DNA from: Planctomycetota bacterium
GTDB taxonomy: Bacteria; Planctomycetota; B15-G4; SIAN01
Assembly: GCA_016795285.1 (NCBI GenBank)
Contig: JAEUIC010000041.1
Span: 1 to 64,000, forward strand
Direction of reading: 5' to 3'
DNA length: 64,000 nucleotides
Shown: in pieces, positions 44,950 through 53,075 of the stretch
How the letters are laid out: the number at the start of each line of letters is the position of its first letter
Numbering within the stretch: position 1 is the first letter of the stretch
Notes under the pieces: generated by a model
Databases searched by the model: none
The model's input: the letters and a program-made list of their open reading frames with translations, nothing else
What the model was told of the DNA's origin: nothing
Translations under genes and position numbers: made by a program

Positions 44950-46836
44950 TCAGCGCTTGAGCTCGCGCCGCGCGACGGGCGCCGGGTCGCCCTGCGTCCA
45001 GGCCCACTCGAAACCGGCGTCGAGCGGCCCGTGCTGCTGCGTCGTGCCGTCGGGCCAGCGCACGACGAGCAGCTCGGCGCGCGGCGCGCCGGCGGCGCCG
45101 AAGTGGACGCGCAGGTCGTTGCGCGAGGCGTAGGAGGAGCCGGCGCGCACCTCCTCGCTGCGCGCCTTGCCGGCGACCGTCAGCGTCAGCTTCGCGCCGA
45201 TCGCGTCGCGGTTCTTGCCGCGCGTCGAGAGCGCGAAGAGGAAGGCGTCGGCGCGCTGCCCGGCCGCCACGTGGTTGTTGCGCAGCAGGACGGCCGGCTC
45301 GTCGCGCGCGACGATCACCGCGTCGAGGTCGCCGTCGCCGTCGAGGTCGCCGGTGGCGAGCCCCCGCGCGGCGTTGCGCACCGTGAAATAGGCGCCCGCC
45401 TGCTCCGGCTTCACCAGCGCGAAGCGGCCGCTGCCGTCGTTCTCGAGCAGCTGGTCGGCCTGCATGTACCACGCGCCGCCGCGCGACTTGTGGACGTTGA
45501 ACAGCACGTGGCCGTTGGCGATCAGCAGGTCGAGGTCGCCGTCGTGGTCGTGGTCGAGGAAGTCGATGCCGAAGCCGACCTCGCCGCGATCGACGGCCAT
45601 GAAGCCGGCGGCGCGATGCTCGTCGGAGAACCAGCCGCGCCCGTCGTTCTGGTAGAGGCTGTTCATCTCGGAGGAGAGGTTGACGCAGAGCAGGTCGAAG
45701 TCGCCGTCGCCGTCGTAGTCGCCGGCGTCGACGCCCATGCCGGCGAGGCTGCGACCGTCCTCGCCGTAGGCGCAGCCGCGCAGCGCGCCGCACTCCTCGA
45801 AATGGCCCTTGCCGTCGTTGACGAACAGGAAGTTCGGCGTGCCGTCGTTGGCCGCGTAGAGATCGGGGTCGCCGTCGTCGTCGACGTCGCACGCCACCAC
45901 CCCGAGCCCCTTCGAGTGGTCGGAGAGCGGCGCGGTGATGCCCATGCCGACCTCGCGCGACCGCTCGACGAAGGTGCCGTCGCCCTTGCCCTGGAAGAAC
46001 CAGTGCTGCACGCCGAGGTACTCCTTCGGCGCGCAGTAGTCGCGCACGCCGGTCACCTCGACGCCGCACGGATGGGCGCGGTTCACCTCGATCGAGAACT
46101 CGACGTAGTTGGCGACGTAGAGGTCGAGCGCGCCGTCGCGGTCGGCGTCGAAGAAGCAGGCGCTCGAGCTCCACTTGCCGCCGCCGGCGACGCCGGCCGC
46201 CTCGGCGCGCTCGGTGAAGCGCCCCTTGCCGTCGTTCACGTAGAGGAAGTTCCGCCCCCAACCGGTGACCAGCAGGTCCTGGTCGCCGTCGCCGTCGATG
46301 TCGGCTGCCGCGCCGCCGGTGCAGTAGCTGCCGTCGACGCCGCGCACGCCCGCCTCGCTCGCGATGTCGGTGAAGCGCAGGTCGCCGTCGTTGCGGAAGA
46401 GCGCGTGGCCGGGGAAGGGCGCCTCGGGGGCGACATCGCGCCAGACGCCGGCGTTCACCAGGAAGACGTCCTGGTCGAGGTCGCCATCGACGTCGAGCAG
46501 CACGACGCCGCCCGCGACGATCTCGGGCAGGCGGTACTCGCCGCTCGGCGAGGTCTGGTGGCACCAGCCCGGCAGCGCCTCGCGCATCCAGGTGAACCGC
46601 TCGCCGGGGAACGGGGCGACGTCGCGTGGCGTGAGGACGCCATCGGCGCCGGCGATCGCGACATCGAGCGGGGCAGCCTGCGGGCGGACGGCGGCGGGCG
46701 ATGCGGTCGCGCCCTGCGCGCTCGGTGGCGCGTTCGAGTCGGTCGCGCTCGACGGCGGCGGTGCGCCGTGGCGCGGCTCCTCGCCGCAGGCGGCCAGCAG
46801 CAGCGGCGCGAGCAACGCGCGGCGCGCGGGAATCAC
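44950..46836 (-). CDS. CRTAC1-family lipoprotein, second copy
   Basis: 628 residues from a GTG that overlaps the upstream stop by four bases (GTGA). The leader RRALLAPLLLAACGEEP contains a good lipobox (LAAC). Calcium-loop repeats follow (DVDGDLDQDVFLVN, DIDGDGDQDLLVTG, DADRDGALDLYVAN, DVDDDGDPDLYAAN, DYDGDGDFDLLCVN, DHDHDGDLDLLIAN, DLDGDGDLDAVIVA). The C terminus is an ASPIC/UnbV domain (NRDAIGAKLTLTVAGKAR; LLVVRWPDGTTQQH). It has the same architecture and mature N terminus (CGEEP) as the copy at 39.2 kb but faces it, with the TPR/M28 genes between. Likely envelope-located; ligand unknown. Confidence 0.88.
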   Translation of the reverse strand: MIPARRALLAPLLLAACGEEPRHGAPPPSSATDSNAPPSAQGATASPAAVRPQAAPLDVAIAGADGVLTPRDVAPFPGERFTWMREALPGWCHQTSPSGEYRLPEIVAGGVVLLDVDGDLDQDVFLVNAGVWRDVAPEAPFPGHALFRNDGDLRFTDIASEAGVRGVDGSYCTGGAAADIDGDGDQDLLVTGWGRNFLYVNDGKGRFTERAEAAGVAGGGKWSSSACFFDADRDGALDLYVANYVEFSIEVNRAHPCGVEVTGVRDYCAPKEYLGVQHWFFQGKGDGTFVERSREVGMGITAPLSDHSKGLGVVACDVDDDGDPDLYAANDGTPNFLFVNDGKGHFEECGALRGCAYGEDGRSLAGMGVDAGDYDGDGDFDLLCVNLSSEMNSLYQNDGRGWFSDEHRAAGFMAVDRGEVGFGIDFLDHDHDGDLDLLIANGHVLFNVHKSRGGAWYMQADQLLENDGSGRFALVKPEQAGAYFTVRNAARGLATGDLDGDGDLDAVIVARDEPAVLLRNNHVAAGQRADAFLFALSTRGKNRDAIGAKLTLTVAGKARSEEVRAGSSYASRNDLRVHFGAAGAPRAELLVVRWPDGTTQQHGPLDAGFEWAWTQGDPAPVARRELKR

Positions 46837-48161
46837 GAGCGGCTCACGACGACGGTGACGGTGGTCGGCGACGCGCCGCTCACGCGGGTGCGCACGAAGG
46901 CGTGGCTCGCGCTGCGCCGATAGGGGCCGGCCGGCTCGAGGAGCCGCTCCTCCTCGTCGAGCGGCACCGCCACCTCGACGTCGAGCGGCTCGCTGCGCGT
47001 GCTCTCGAGCGTCACTTGCCAGCGCGCGCGGCCCGGCGCCTCGCGCGCCTGCAGCTGCGCGACGCCGCGCACGCCGACCACTGGCGCACCGAAGAAGGAG
47101 GGGAGCGCCGTGCCGCGCGTCGCCGCCACGTCGCCGCTCGCGCCGAGCCACGGCCGGTTCTTCGCGTCCAGCACGATCGCCTGCGCCGCGCCGCCCGGCA
47201 GCGCGCGGCCGATCCGCGCCGCGGCGTCGCTCGCGAAGTCGAACCGCTCGCGCAACGGGGCGGGAGCGGCGGCGGCCGCGAGCGCCTCGGCCGGCGCATC
47301 GGGGCGCGGCAGCGCGAAGGTCGGCGTGCGGGTGAGCGGCGCGTCGCGCAACTGCGCCAGCACCACCTGCAGCGTCGACTCGCGCGCGAGCGTCGCGCCG
47401 TCGGCCACCGGATGGAGCGTCGTGCCGTCCTGCACGGCGAGCCGCGCGCCCCGGAAGGCCTGCCCGCAGCCGTTGGTGATCGAGGCGACCACGGAGAGGT
47501 CGCCGCGCTCGTGCTCGACGCTCGCGCGCAGGAGCCAGTCGCAGCGCCACGCGAGGCCGCGCGTCGCGTAGAGCAGCTCGAAGCGGTAGCGATCGGCGCG
47601 CTCGCAGTCGACGCGCCAATCGAGCCGCATGCGGTTCCAGTCGCCGCTCGGCAGCGCGTCCAGCACGACCTCGGCGTCGTCGAGCAGCCGGATCTGGCCG
47701 TCGCCCTGCTCGAGGTAGAGCGGCAGCCGCCGCTCGCCGGTCGGGCTGCCGACCACCGGCGGGAAGAGGAGGCGCCCCTCGAGCTTCTCGACGGTCGACT
47801 CGTGGAAGCGCAGCAGCTCGACCGGGCGGCCGGCGAGGTGTTCGAGCGCCTTCGCGACGTCGAGCACCTCGAACCACGCGGCCTGCTCGGCGAGGCGCAG
47901 CAGCTCCGGCTGCGACAGCGCGCGCAAGCTCACCGTCTCGGGCAGGAGCTGCGGCGCGACGTCGAGCACGCGCAGCGACGAGCGGCCCGCCGCGAGCTGC
48001 GCGCTCCTCACCTCGCGCACGACCGAGCGGCCGTCGGCGCCGACGGTCAGCGCGACCTCCTCGGGCGTCGAGGCGTCCTGCGCGGCGGCGCGCGCGGCGG
48101 GGCCGGCCTCGAGCAGCGCGGCGGCGATGACGACGGCGAGCGCGGCGAGCGGCGTTCTCAT
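46833..48161 (-). CDS. Secreted DUF4139-like protein
   Basis: 442 residues with a signal peptide (RTPLAALAVVIAAALLEAG). The body reads like the DUF4139/mucoidy-inhibitor-A-like family: an N-terminal strand-rich part (VVREVRSAQLAAGRSSLRVL, then VAPQLLPETVSLRAL), and the block RFELLYATRGLAWRCDWLLR equivalent to the family's Y-x(3)-G-L-x-W-x-x-x-Y block, then SITNGCGQAFRGARLAVQDG. The C terminus (RWQVTLESTRSEPLDVEVAV; ATTV-type strand end) fits the same family. Function of the family is unknown. It is coupled to the CRTAC1 gene by GTGA, so a shared envelope role is likely. The promoter is probably the mirrored element 3 bases upstream of its ATG. Confidence 0.65.
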   Translation of the reverse strand: MRTPLAALAVVIAAALLEAGPAARAAAQDASTPEEVALTVGADGRSVVREVRSAQLAAGRSSLRVLDVAPQLLPETVSLRALSQPELLRLAEQAAWFEVLDVAKALEHLAGRPVELLRFHESTVEKLEGRLLFPPVVGSPTGERRLPLYLEQGDGQIRLLDDAEVVLDALPSGDWNRMRLDWRVDCERADRYRFELLYATRGLAWRCDWLLRASVEHERGDLSVVASITNGCGQAFRGARLAVQDGTTLHPVADGATLARESTLQVVLAQLRDAPLTRTPTFALPRPDAPAEALAAAAAPAPLRERFDFASDAAARIGRALPGGAAQAIVLDAKNRPWLGASGDVAATRGTALPSFFGAPVVGVRGVAQLQAREAPGRARWQVTLESTRSEPLDVEVAVPLDEEERLLEPAGPYRRSASHAFVRTRVSGASPTTVTVVVSRS

Positions 48162-48163
48162 GG

Positions 48164-48218
48164 CGCGGGAGGATAGCCGCGTGCTCCGCTCGGCAGGGCA
48201 CGGCGATATCCTCCCGCG
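48164..48218. promoter_or_regulatory. Mirror-image divergent promoter: 12-bp inverted repeat with TATCCT in each arm
   Basis: The 63-base gap between two outward genes contains a perfect inverted repeat: arms at 48164-48175 and 48207-48218, each reading TATCCTCCCGCG toward its gene. TATCCT fits a −10 box in both directions and would place transcription starts at or within a few bases of the ATGs, so both mRNAs may be leaderless. Alternatively the arms are an operator shared by both genes. Confidence 0.5.
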
Positions 48219-48224
48219 TCCCTC

Positions 48225-48962
48225 ATGGCTTCCTCGCGATTCCTCTTCGTCCACGGCGCCTGGCACGGCGCGTGGAGCTTCGACCTGCTGCGGCTCGAAC
48301 TCGAGCGGCGCGCGGTCGCATGCGAGGCGATCGACCTGCCGGCGCTCGGCGACGACATGACGGCGCTGGCCGAGGCGACCTTCGAGCGCGGCGTCGAGCG
48401 GCTCGTCGAGCGGATCGGCGCGTGGCGCAACTGGACCGTGGTCGGCCACAGCTTCGGCGGCTTCTACGCGACCGAGGCGGCGCTGCGCGCGTCGGGGAAG
48501 GTGAAGAGCCTCGTCTACCTCGCCGGCTGGGTGCCGAAGGTCGGCGACGACTTCGCGGCGATGGCGGCGGCGGCGCCGCTCTCCGACGGCTTCAAGGCGT
48601 GCTTCCGGAAGGACGAGGCGGGCGAGGCGCTGCTGCTCGATGCCGCGAAGGCGACGCCCTACCTCTGGCACGACGTCGCGCCGGGGATCGCCGCGGCGGC
48701 GGCGATGCGCGTGCGCCCGCAGCCGGCCGAGCCGTTCGCGTCGGCGAAGATCGGCGGCAACAACGCGGTCGGTGGCGTCGAGCTGCTGAAGAGGATCCCG
48801 CGCCTCGCGCTGGTCGCCGCGCAGGATCGCGTGATCGCCGCCGAGAAGCTGAAGGAGCTCGCCGCGCGCGCCGAAGTGCCGTGCGAGGAGCTCCCGACCG
48901 GCCACTGCCCGTTCCTGTCGGCGCCGAAGAAGGTCGCCGATGCGCTGCTCGGAGTGAAGTGA
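48225..48962 (+). CDS. Alpha/beta hydrolase (esterase family)
   Basis: 245 residues, cytosolic. The fold starts with FLFVHGAWHGAWSFDLL (oxyanion HG). The nucleophile elbow is GHSFGG, the acid is probably Asp in LVAAQDRVI, and the catalytic His lies in GHCPFLSAPKK. This pattern is that of small EstC/methyl-esterase or hydroxynitrile-lyase-like hydrolases. Substrate unknown. There is no Shine-Dalgarno before the ATG; with TATCCT only 13-18 bases upstream the message is probably leaderless. A methyltransferase gene follows after 32 bases. Confidence 0.85.
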   Translation: MASSRFLFVHGAWHGAWSFDLLRLELERRAVACEAIDLPALGDDMTALAEATFERGVERLVERIGAWRNWTVVGHSFGGFYATEAALRASGKVKSLVYLAGWVPKVGDDFAAMAAAAPLSDGFKACFRKDEAGEALLLDAAKATPYLWHDVAPGIAAAAAMRVRPQPAEPFASAKIGGNNAVGGVELLKRIPRLALVAAQDRVIAAEKLKELAARAEVPCEELPTGHCPFLSAPKKVADALLGVK

Positions 48963-48994
48963 GCGCGGCTGCGAGGCCGCGCGAGAGGTCGACG

Positions 48995-49837
48995 ATGGCT
49001 CGCCAGAAGACGTCCGCCGCTGCGCCGCGCGAGGGCGGCTACCTCCACGGCTACAGCTCGGCCGAGCGCGCCCGCCTGCGCCGCCAGGCGCTCGTGCTCG
49101 AGCCGATGGTGCACGACCACCTGCCGTTCCACCGCCGCCGCCGCTGCATCGAGATCGGCTCGGGCGTCGGCGCGCAGACCGAGATCCTGCTGCGCCACTT
49201 CCCCGGCCTGCACGTCACCTGCGTCGAGCGCAGCCCCACGCAGATCGGCGAGGCGCGCAAGTTCCTGCGCACCGTGCCGTGGGCGAAGGGGCGCTACGAG
49301 CTCGCTGAAGCGGACGCCACGCGGCTGCCGTTCGAGCGCGAGCGGTTCGACGCCGGCTTCCTCTGCTGGATCCTCGAGCACGTCGCCGATCCGGCGCGCA
49401 TCCTCTCCGAGCTGCGCCGCGTGCTGGTGGCCGGCTCGCCGGTGGTGATCAACGAGGTGCTGAACGCCACGTTCTTCATCGATCCCTACAGCCCGAAGAC
49501 GCTGCAGTACTGGATGGCGTTCAACGACCACCAGCTCGAGCTCGGCGGCGATCCGTTCGTCGGCGCGAAGCTCGGCAACCTGCTGCAGCAGGTCGGCTAC
49601 CACGACGTGCAGACCTTCGTGAAGACCTTCCACCTCGACAACCGCTCGCCCGGCGAGCGCGCCGAGTTCCTCTCCTACTGGACCGAGCTGCTGCTGTCGG
49701 GCGCGCCGCAGCTGCTGGCCGCGAAGAAGGTGAGCCCCGACGTCGTCGAGGGGATGAAGGCGGAGCTCGACCGCGTGGCGCGCGACGCCAACTCGGTCTT
49801 CTTCTATTCGTTCATCCAGGCGCGCGCCCGCGCGTGA
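48995..49837 (+). CDS. Class I SAM-dependent methyltransferase
   Basis: 280 residues. SAM-binding motif I is CIEIGSGVGAQTEILLRHFP; motif II acidic residue in VTCVERSPTQI; motif III/IV ADATRLPFERERFDAGFLCW followed by ILEHVADPARILSEL, all typical of methyltransferase-11/25 proteins. The C-terminal 110 residues give substrate specificity and match no named enzyme that I recognise. GAGAGG lies 6 bases before the ATG. Probably cotranscribed with the hydrolase gene. Small-molecule substrate likely. Confidence 0.87.
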   Translation: MARQKTSAAAPREGGYLHGYSSAERARLRRQALVLEPMVHDHLPFHRRRRCIEIGSGVGAQTEILLRHFPGLHVTCVERSPTQIGEARKFLRTVPWAKGRYELAEADATRLPFERERFDAGFLCWILEHVADPARILSELRRVLVAGSPVVINEVLNATFFIDPYSPKTLQYWMAFNDHQLELGGDPFVGAKLGNLLQQVGYHDVQTFVKTFHLDNRSPGERAEFLSYWTELLLSGAPQLLAAKKVSPDVVEGMKAELDRVARDANSVFFYSFIQARARA

Positions 49838-49842
49838 CGATC

Positions 49843-49858
49843 GCGGCGGGCGCGCCGC
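49843..49858. terminator. GC-rich hairpin between convergent genes
   Basis: GCGGCG-GGCG-CGCCGC, six-bp stem and four-base loop, in the 25-base gap between methyltransferase and propeller gene stops. No U-tract. Confidence 0.4.
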
Positions 49859-49862
49859 CCCG

Positions 49863-51215
49863 TCAGAACGAGCGGGTGATCAGGCGCAACGGGTTGCTGA
49901 GCGAGTAGCCCGAGTTGTCCGGCGTGGGGTCGTCGCAGAACGCCTGCAGGTACCACTCGACGCAGTCGAGCGCCGGATCGACGCCGATGTCGTCGGTGTA
50001 GTCGAGGTCGCCGTCGCCGGCGACTCCTGGCGTGCCGCCGACGGTGATCTGCAGCACCGTGTAGTCGCCCGGCGTCAGGCTGACGAAGAAGGTCCCGTTG
50101 CCCTGCGTCTGCGGATCCTCGTTGTACCCGGTGACGACCGACACGAGCCCGCCGCCGACGAAGTCGCGCAGCTCGAGCGTCATCGACTCGCCGAACACCG
50201 GGTGACCCGAGGCGTCGATCGACGGGAAGACGCCGCCGGTGCCCGACTCGCGCGCGTCGTAGCGGTAGTCGTGGATGCCGATGTCGTCGTGGCCGCCCAC
50301 CACCTCGAGTCCGAGCGGCGAGCCGAGCGAGCCCGCCGGCAGCACCTCGGTCACCGAGCCCGTGGTCGGATCGATCAGCGCGAGGTTGCCCTTGCCCGAC
50401 GAGGTGAACAGCAGCTTCGAGTAGTCGCGGTTGAAGCGGATGACCGGCGTGGCGAGCTTGCGGCCGAAGCCGACGAGCTTGCGCCGCAGCGACGCCTTGT
50501 GGTCCTGGTACTTGTAGACGTCGCCGTAGAGGCAGGCGACGTAGAGGCAGCCGTCCGGATGGAGCGCGATCGACATCGGCTGGTCGGGCAGCGTGTCGAA
50601 CACGGCGACGTTGCCGCCGGGCGTGACCTGCAGCACGTTCTTGCCGTCGCGGTTGGCGAGGTAGAGGTTCTTGCAGGGACCGGCGATGAAGCCGTCGGGG
50701 TGGGCGATCGAGTCGGCGGCGTCGGCGAGGACCGTGGCGGCGCCGCCGAGCGGGATCTCGAGCAGCTCGCGGTTGTCCCAGTTGGCGACGTAGGTGAGGC
50801 CGCCGACGGTGCAGGCCAGCCCGTTCTGGCCGAACGGCCCGTTGAGTCCGTTCGCGGCGGTCCACTTCGCCGTGGCGACGCCGGCCGAGTCGAAGCTGAA
50901 GACGGTGTCGTTGTAGTAGCTCAGCACCAGCAGCTCGTCGTTCGGGTGCCAGACGAGGCCGCTCACGCCGTCGATGCCGTCGGCTTGGTCGGCGAACGTG
51001 GTGACCGCCCAGGTGGTCGGGTCGACCTTGTAGATGGTCTTCTTCCACGACGCGACGTAGATGTCGCCGGGCGTGAACTGCGCTTGCGCGGGAGCGGCGA
51101 GCGCGACGAGCAGCGGGAGCGCGCCGATCGAGGCGATCAGCGGCAGAGCGCCGCGGCGCGAGACGAGCGCGGAGTCGAGTGCGGAGACGAGCGCGGCGAC
51201 GAGACGGCGAGCCAT
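49863..51215 (-). CDS. Secreted NHL/SMP-30-like beta-propeller protein
   Basis: 450 residues. GGAGG six bases before the ATG at 51215 and a signal peptide ending GALPLLVALAAPAQAQ set the start. The mature chain is a propeller of about six blades (GDIYVASWKKTIYKVDPTTW, GVSGLVWHPNDELLVLSYYN, NGLACTVGGLTYVANWDNRE, PMSIALHPDGCLYVACLYGD). A C-terminal beta domain follows (GNGTFFVSLTPGDYTVLQIT), with Cys pairs, ending NPLRLITRSF. No catalytic motif is evident; a binding or surface role is likely. The gene upstream on the same strand is the M32 carboxypeptidase, but 310 bases holding inverted repeats lie between. Confidence 0.72.
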   Translation of the reverse strand: MARRLVAALVSALDSALVSRRGALPLIASIGALPLLVALAAPAQAQFTPGDIYVASWKKTIYKVDPTTWAVTTFADQADGIDGVSGLVWHPNDELLVLSYYNDTVFSFDSAGVATAKWTAANGLNGPFGQNGLACTVGGLTYVANWDNRELLEIPLGGAATVLADAADSIAHPDGFIAGPCKNLYLANRDGKNVLQVTPGGNVAVFDTLPDQPMSIALHPDGCLYVACLYGDVYKYQDHKASLRRKLVGFGRKLATPVIRFNRDYSKLLFTSSGKGNLALIDPTTGSVTEVLPAGSLGSPLGLEVVGGHDDIGIHDYRYDARESGTGGVFPSIDASGHPVFGESMTLELRDFVGGGLVSVVTGYNEDPQTQGNGTFFVSLTPGDYTVLQITVGGTPGVAGDGDLDYTDDIGVDPALDCVEWYLQAFCDDPTPDNSGYSLSNPLRLITRSF

Positions 51216-51314
51216 GGGCATCCTCCAGAGGGCAGGTCGGATGCCCTCCGATCGGAATTCTCGTCCCACGTGCTCAAGCCACGCGGCCGCCCGATCGCCC
51301 ATCGCCGTCCGGCA

Positions 51315-51470
51315 GGTGCCGGGGAGTTTCCATCCGGTGCGCCCGCCGATGAAACGCTGACGTCGATCGACCGGTGCCGGGGAGTTTCCGTCCGGAAGCG
51401 CGCGGGGGCGGCAGGTCGTGGCGGACGGAAACTCCCCGGCACCGGTCGAGATGGAAACTCCCCGGCACCG
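51315..51470. repeat. Four copies of a ggtgccggggagtttcc repeat, two direct and two inverted
   Basis: Copies at 51315-51337 (+), 51373-51395 (+), 51422-51446 (−) and 51451-51470 (−). The inner pair forms a perfect 25-bp inverted repeat (51370-51394 with 51422-51446) around a 27-base loop. The layout resembles REP/BIME elements. It fills much of the 310-base gap 51216-51525, in which no gene is seen. No transposase gene lies nearby. Confidence 0.85.
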
Positions 51471-51525
51471 CGCCCCACCGTGGCGGAAGAATCAACCCCG
51501 CCACCGTCGGCTGCAATCGCGACCG

Positions 51526-53031
51526 TCAGTCGAGGGAGTAGACGGCGGTGAGCTTGGTGCGGAGGTAGCGGAGGAACGGCTCGGCGGAGGGGGGCGCGCC
51601 GGTCGCGCGCTCGATCAGCTCGGCGGCGGGGTAGCGGCGGCCGTGGGCGTGGACCTTCGCTCGCAGCCACTCGCGCAGCGGGAGCAGCTCGCCGCGCTCG
51701 ATCGAGGCGTCGAGGCCGGGCAGCTCGCGCTGCGCCGCTTCCCAGAGCTGCGCCGAGTAGAGGTTGCCGAGCGTGTAGGTCGGGAAGTAGCCGAGCGCGC
51801 CCATCGACCAGTGGATGTCCTGCAGGCACCCCTCGGCGTCGTTGCCCGGCACCATGCCGAGCAGCTCCTTCATCTGCCCGTTCCACGCCGCCGGCACGTC
51901 GGCCACCGCGAGGTCGCCGCGCACCAGCGCGCGCTCGATCTCGAAGCGCACGGCCACGTGCAGGTTGTAGGTCAGCTCGTCGGCCTCGACGCGGATCAGC
52001 GACCGCTCGACCCGGTTCGCCGCGCGCCAGAGCTGCTCCGGCGCCACGCCGCAGAGCGACGGGAAGAGCCGCGCCGCCGTCGGCGCGAACGCGCGCCAGA
52101 ACGGCAGGCTGCGGCCGACGATGTTCTCCCACAGCCGCGACTGCGACTCGTGGATGCCGAGCGAGCACGCCTCGCCGAGCGGCGTGCGCGCCAGCTCGAC
52201 GCCGATCCCCTGCTCGTAGAGGCCGTGGCCCGCCTCGTGGATGACGCCGTAGAGCGCCGGCCGCAGGTCGTCCTCGACGAAGCGGCGGGTGAGGCGCGTG
52301 TCGCCCTCCGCGATGCCGCTGCAGAACGGATGGGACGAGCGGTCGATGCGCCCCGCGTCGAGGTCGAACCCCATCGCGCGCACCACGACATCGGCGAGCT
52401 GCTCCTGCTTCGCGATCTCGAACGCCCCCTTCACGCAGCTCGCGTCGGCGCGATCGGCCCGCTCCAGCACCTCGCCGACCAGCGGCGCGAGACGGCTTCG
52501 CAGGTCGGCGAAGAGCGTGACGAGCGACGCCTCGGTCGCCCCCTTCTCGTAGTCGTCGAGCAGTCCGTCGTAGCGGCGCGCCCCGAAGCCGAGCACCTCG
52601 CACTTGCGGCGCAGCAGCTCGAGCAGCCGGCTCAAGTGGGGGGCGAACGCCGGCCAGTCGCTCTTCGCGCGCGCGTCGCGCCACCCTTCGAGCGCGGCGC
52701 TCTCGGCGGCGGCGAACTGCTCGACGAGCTCCTTCGGCAGCTTGGTCGCGCGGTCGAAATCGGTCGTCAGCTCCCGCAGCTGCGCCTTCTGCAGCTCGTC
52801 GAAGCTGTCGAAATCGGCGCGGCACTCCGCCAGCAGCTCGCCCACGCGCGGGTCGGTGAAGCGCTCGTGCCGGACGCCGGCCAAGGTGGCGAGCTGCTGC
52901 CCGCGCGCTGCGGCCCCCTTGCGCGGCAGCATCGTCTCCTGGTCCCAGGAGAGCAGCGCCGCGGCCGACGAGAGGTCGCGCACCTCGGCGTAGCGGCGGA
53001 GCAGTTCGGCGTAGGCGGCGCGCGCGTCCAT
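51526..53031 (-). CDS. M32 family metallocarboxypeptidase (Taq carboxypeptidase type)
   Basis: 501 residues, the standard M32 length. The zinc-binding HEAGH is at 265-269 in VIHEAGHGLYEQG, with the third ligand and signature LGIHESQSRLWENIVGRS downstream. Other family blocks are HPFCSGIAEGDTRLTRR (HPF and DTR motifs), ADELTYNLHVAVRFEIERAL and QDIHWSMGALGYFPTYTLGN (the GYFP-YTLG block). It removes C-terminal residues from peptides with broad specificity and should be cytosolic. A TAACGT hexamer 25 bases upstream is the promoter candidate. Confidence 0.93.
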   Translation of the reverse strand: MDARAAYAELLRRYAEVRDLSSAAALLSWDQETMLPRKGAAARGQQLATLAGVRHERFTDPRVGELLAECRADFDSFDELQKAQLRELTTDFDRATKLPKELVEQFAAAESAALEGWRDARAKSDWPAFAPHLSRLLELLRRKCEVLGFGARRYDGLLDDYEKGATEASLVTLFADLRSRLAPLVGEVLERADRADASCVKGAFEIAKQEQLADVVVRAMGFDLDAGRIDRSSHPFCSGIAEGDTRLTRRFVEDDLRPALYGVIHEAGHGLYEQGIGVELARTPLGEACSLGIHESQSRLWENIVGRSLPFWRAFAPTAARLFPSLCGVAPEQLWRAANRVERSLIRVEADELTYNLHVAVRFEIERALVRGDLAVADVPAAWNGQMKELLGMVPGNDAEGCLQDIHWSMGALGYFPTYTLGNLYSAQLWEAAQRELPGLDASIERGELLPLREWLRAKVHAHGRRYPAAELIERATGAPPSAEPFLRYLRTKLTAVYSLD

Positions 53032-53055
53032 CTCGTCCCCCCGAATTTGGCGGGA

Positions 53056-53061
53056 ACGTTA
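53056..53061 (-). promoter_or_regulatory. Putative −10 element for the M32 gene
   Basis: TAACGT on the minus strand, 25 bases before the ATG, in the gap after the membrane glycosyltransferase gene. TANNNT pattern. Confidence 0.25.
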
Positions 53062-53075
53062 GCGGGCGCGCTCGC

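Noticed and set aside
51216-51302. N-terminal extension of the secreted propeller protein to 51302
   Set aside because: It would place 29 hydrophilic residues before the signal peptide; the GGAGG six bases before 51215 supports the shorter form.
51315-51470. CRISPR array suggested by four repeats
   Set aside because: Copies are in both orientations with irregular spacing and no cas genes.
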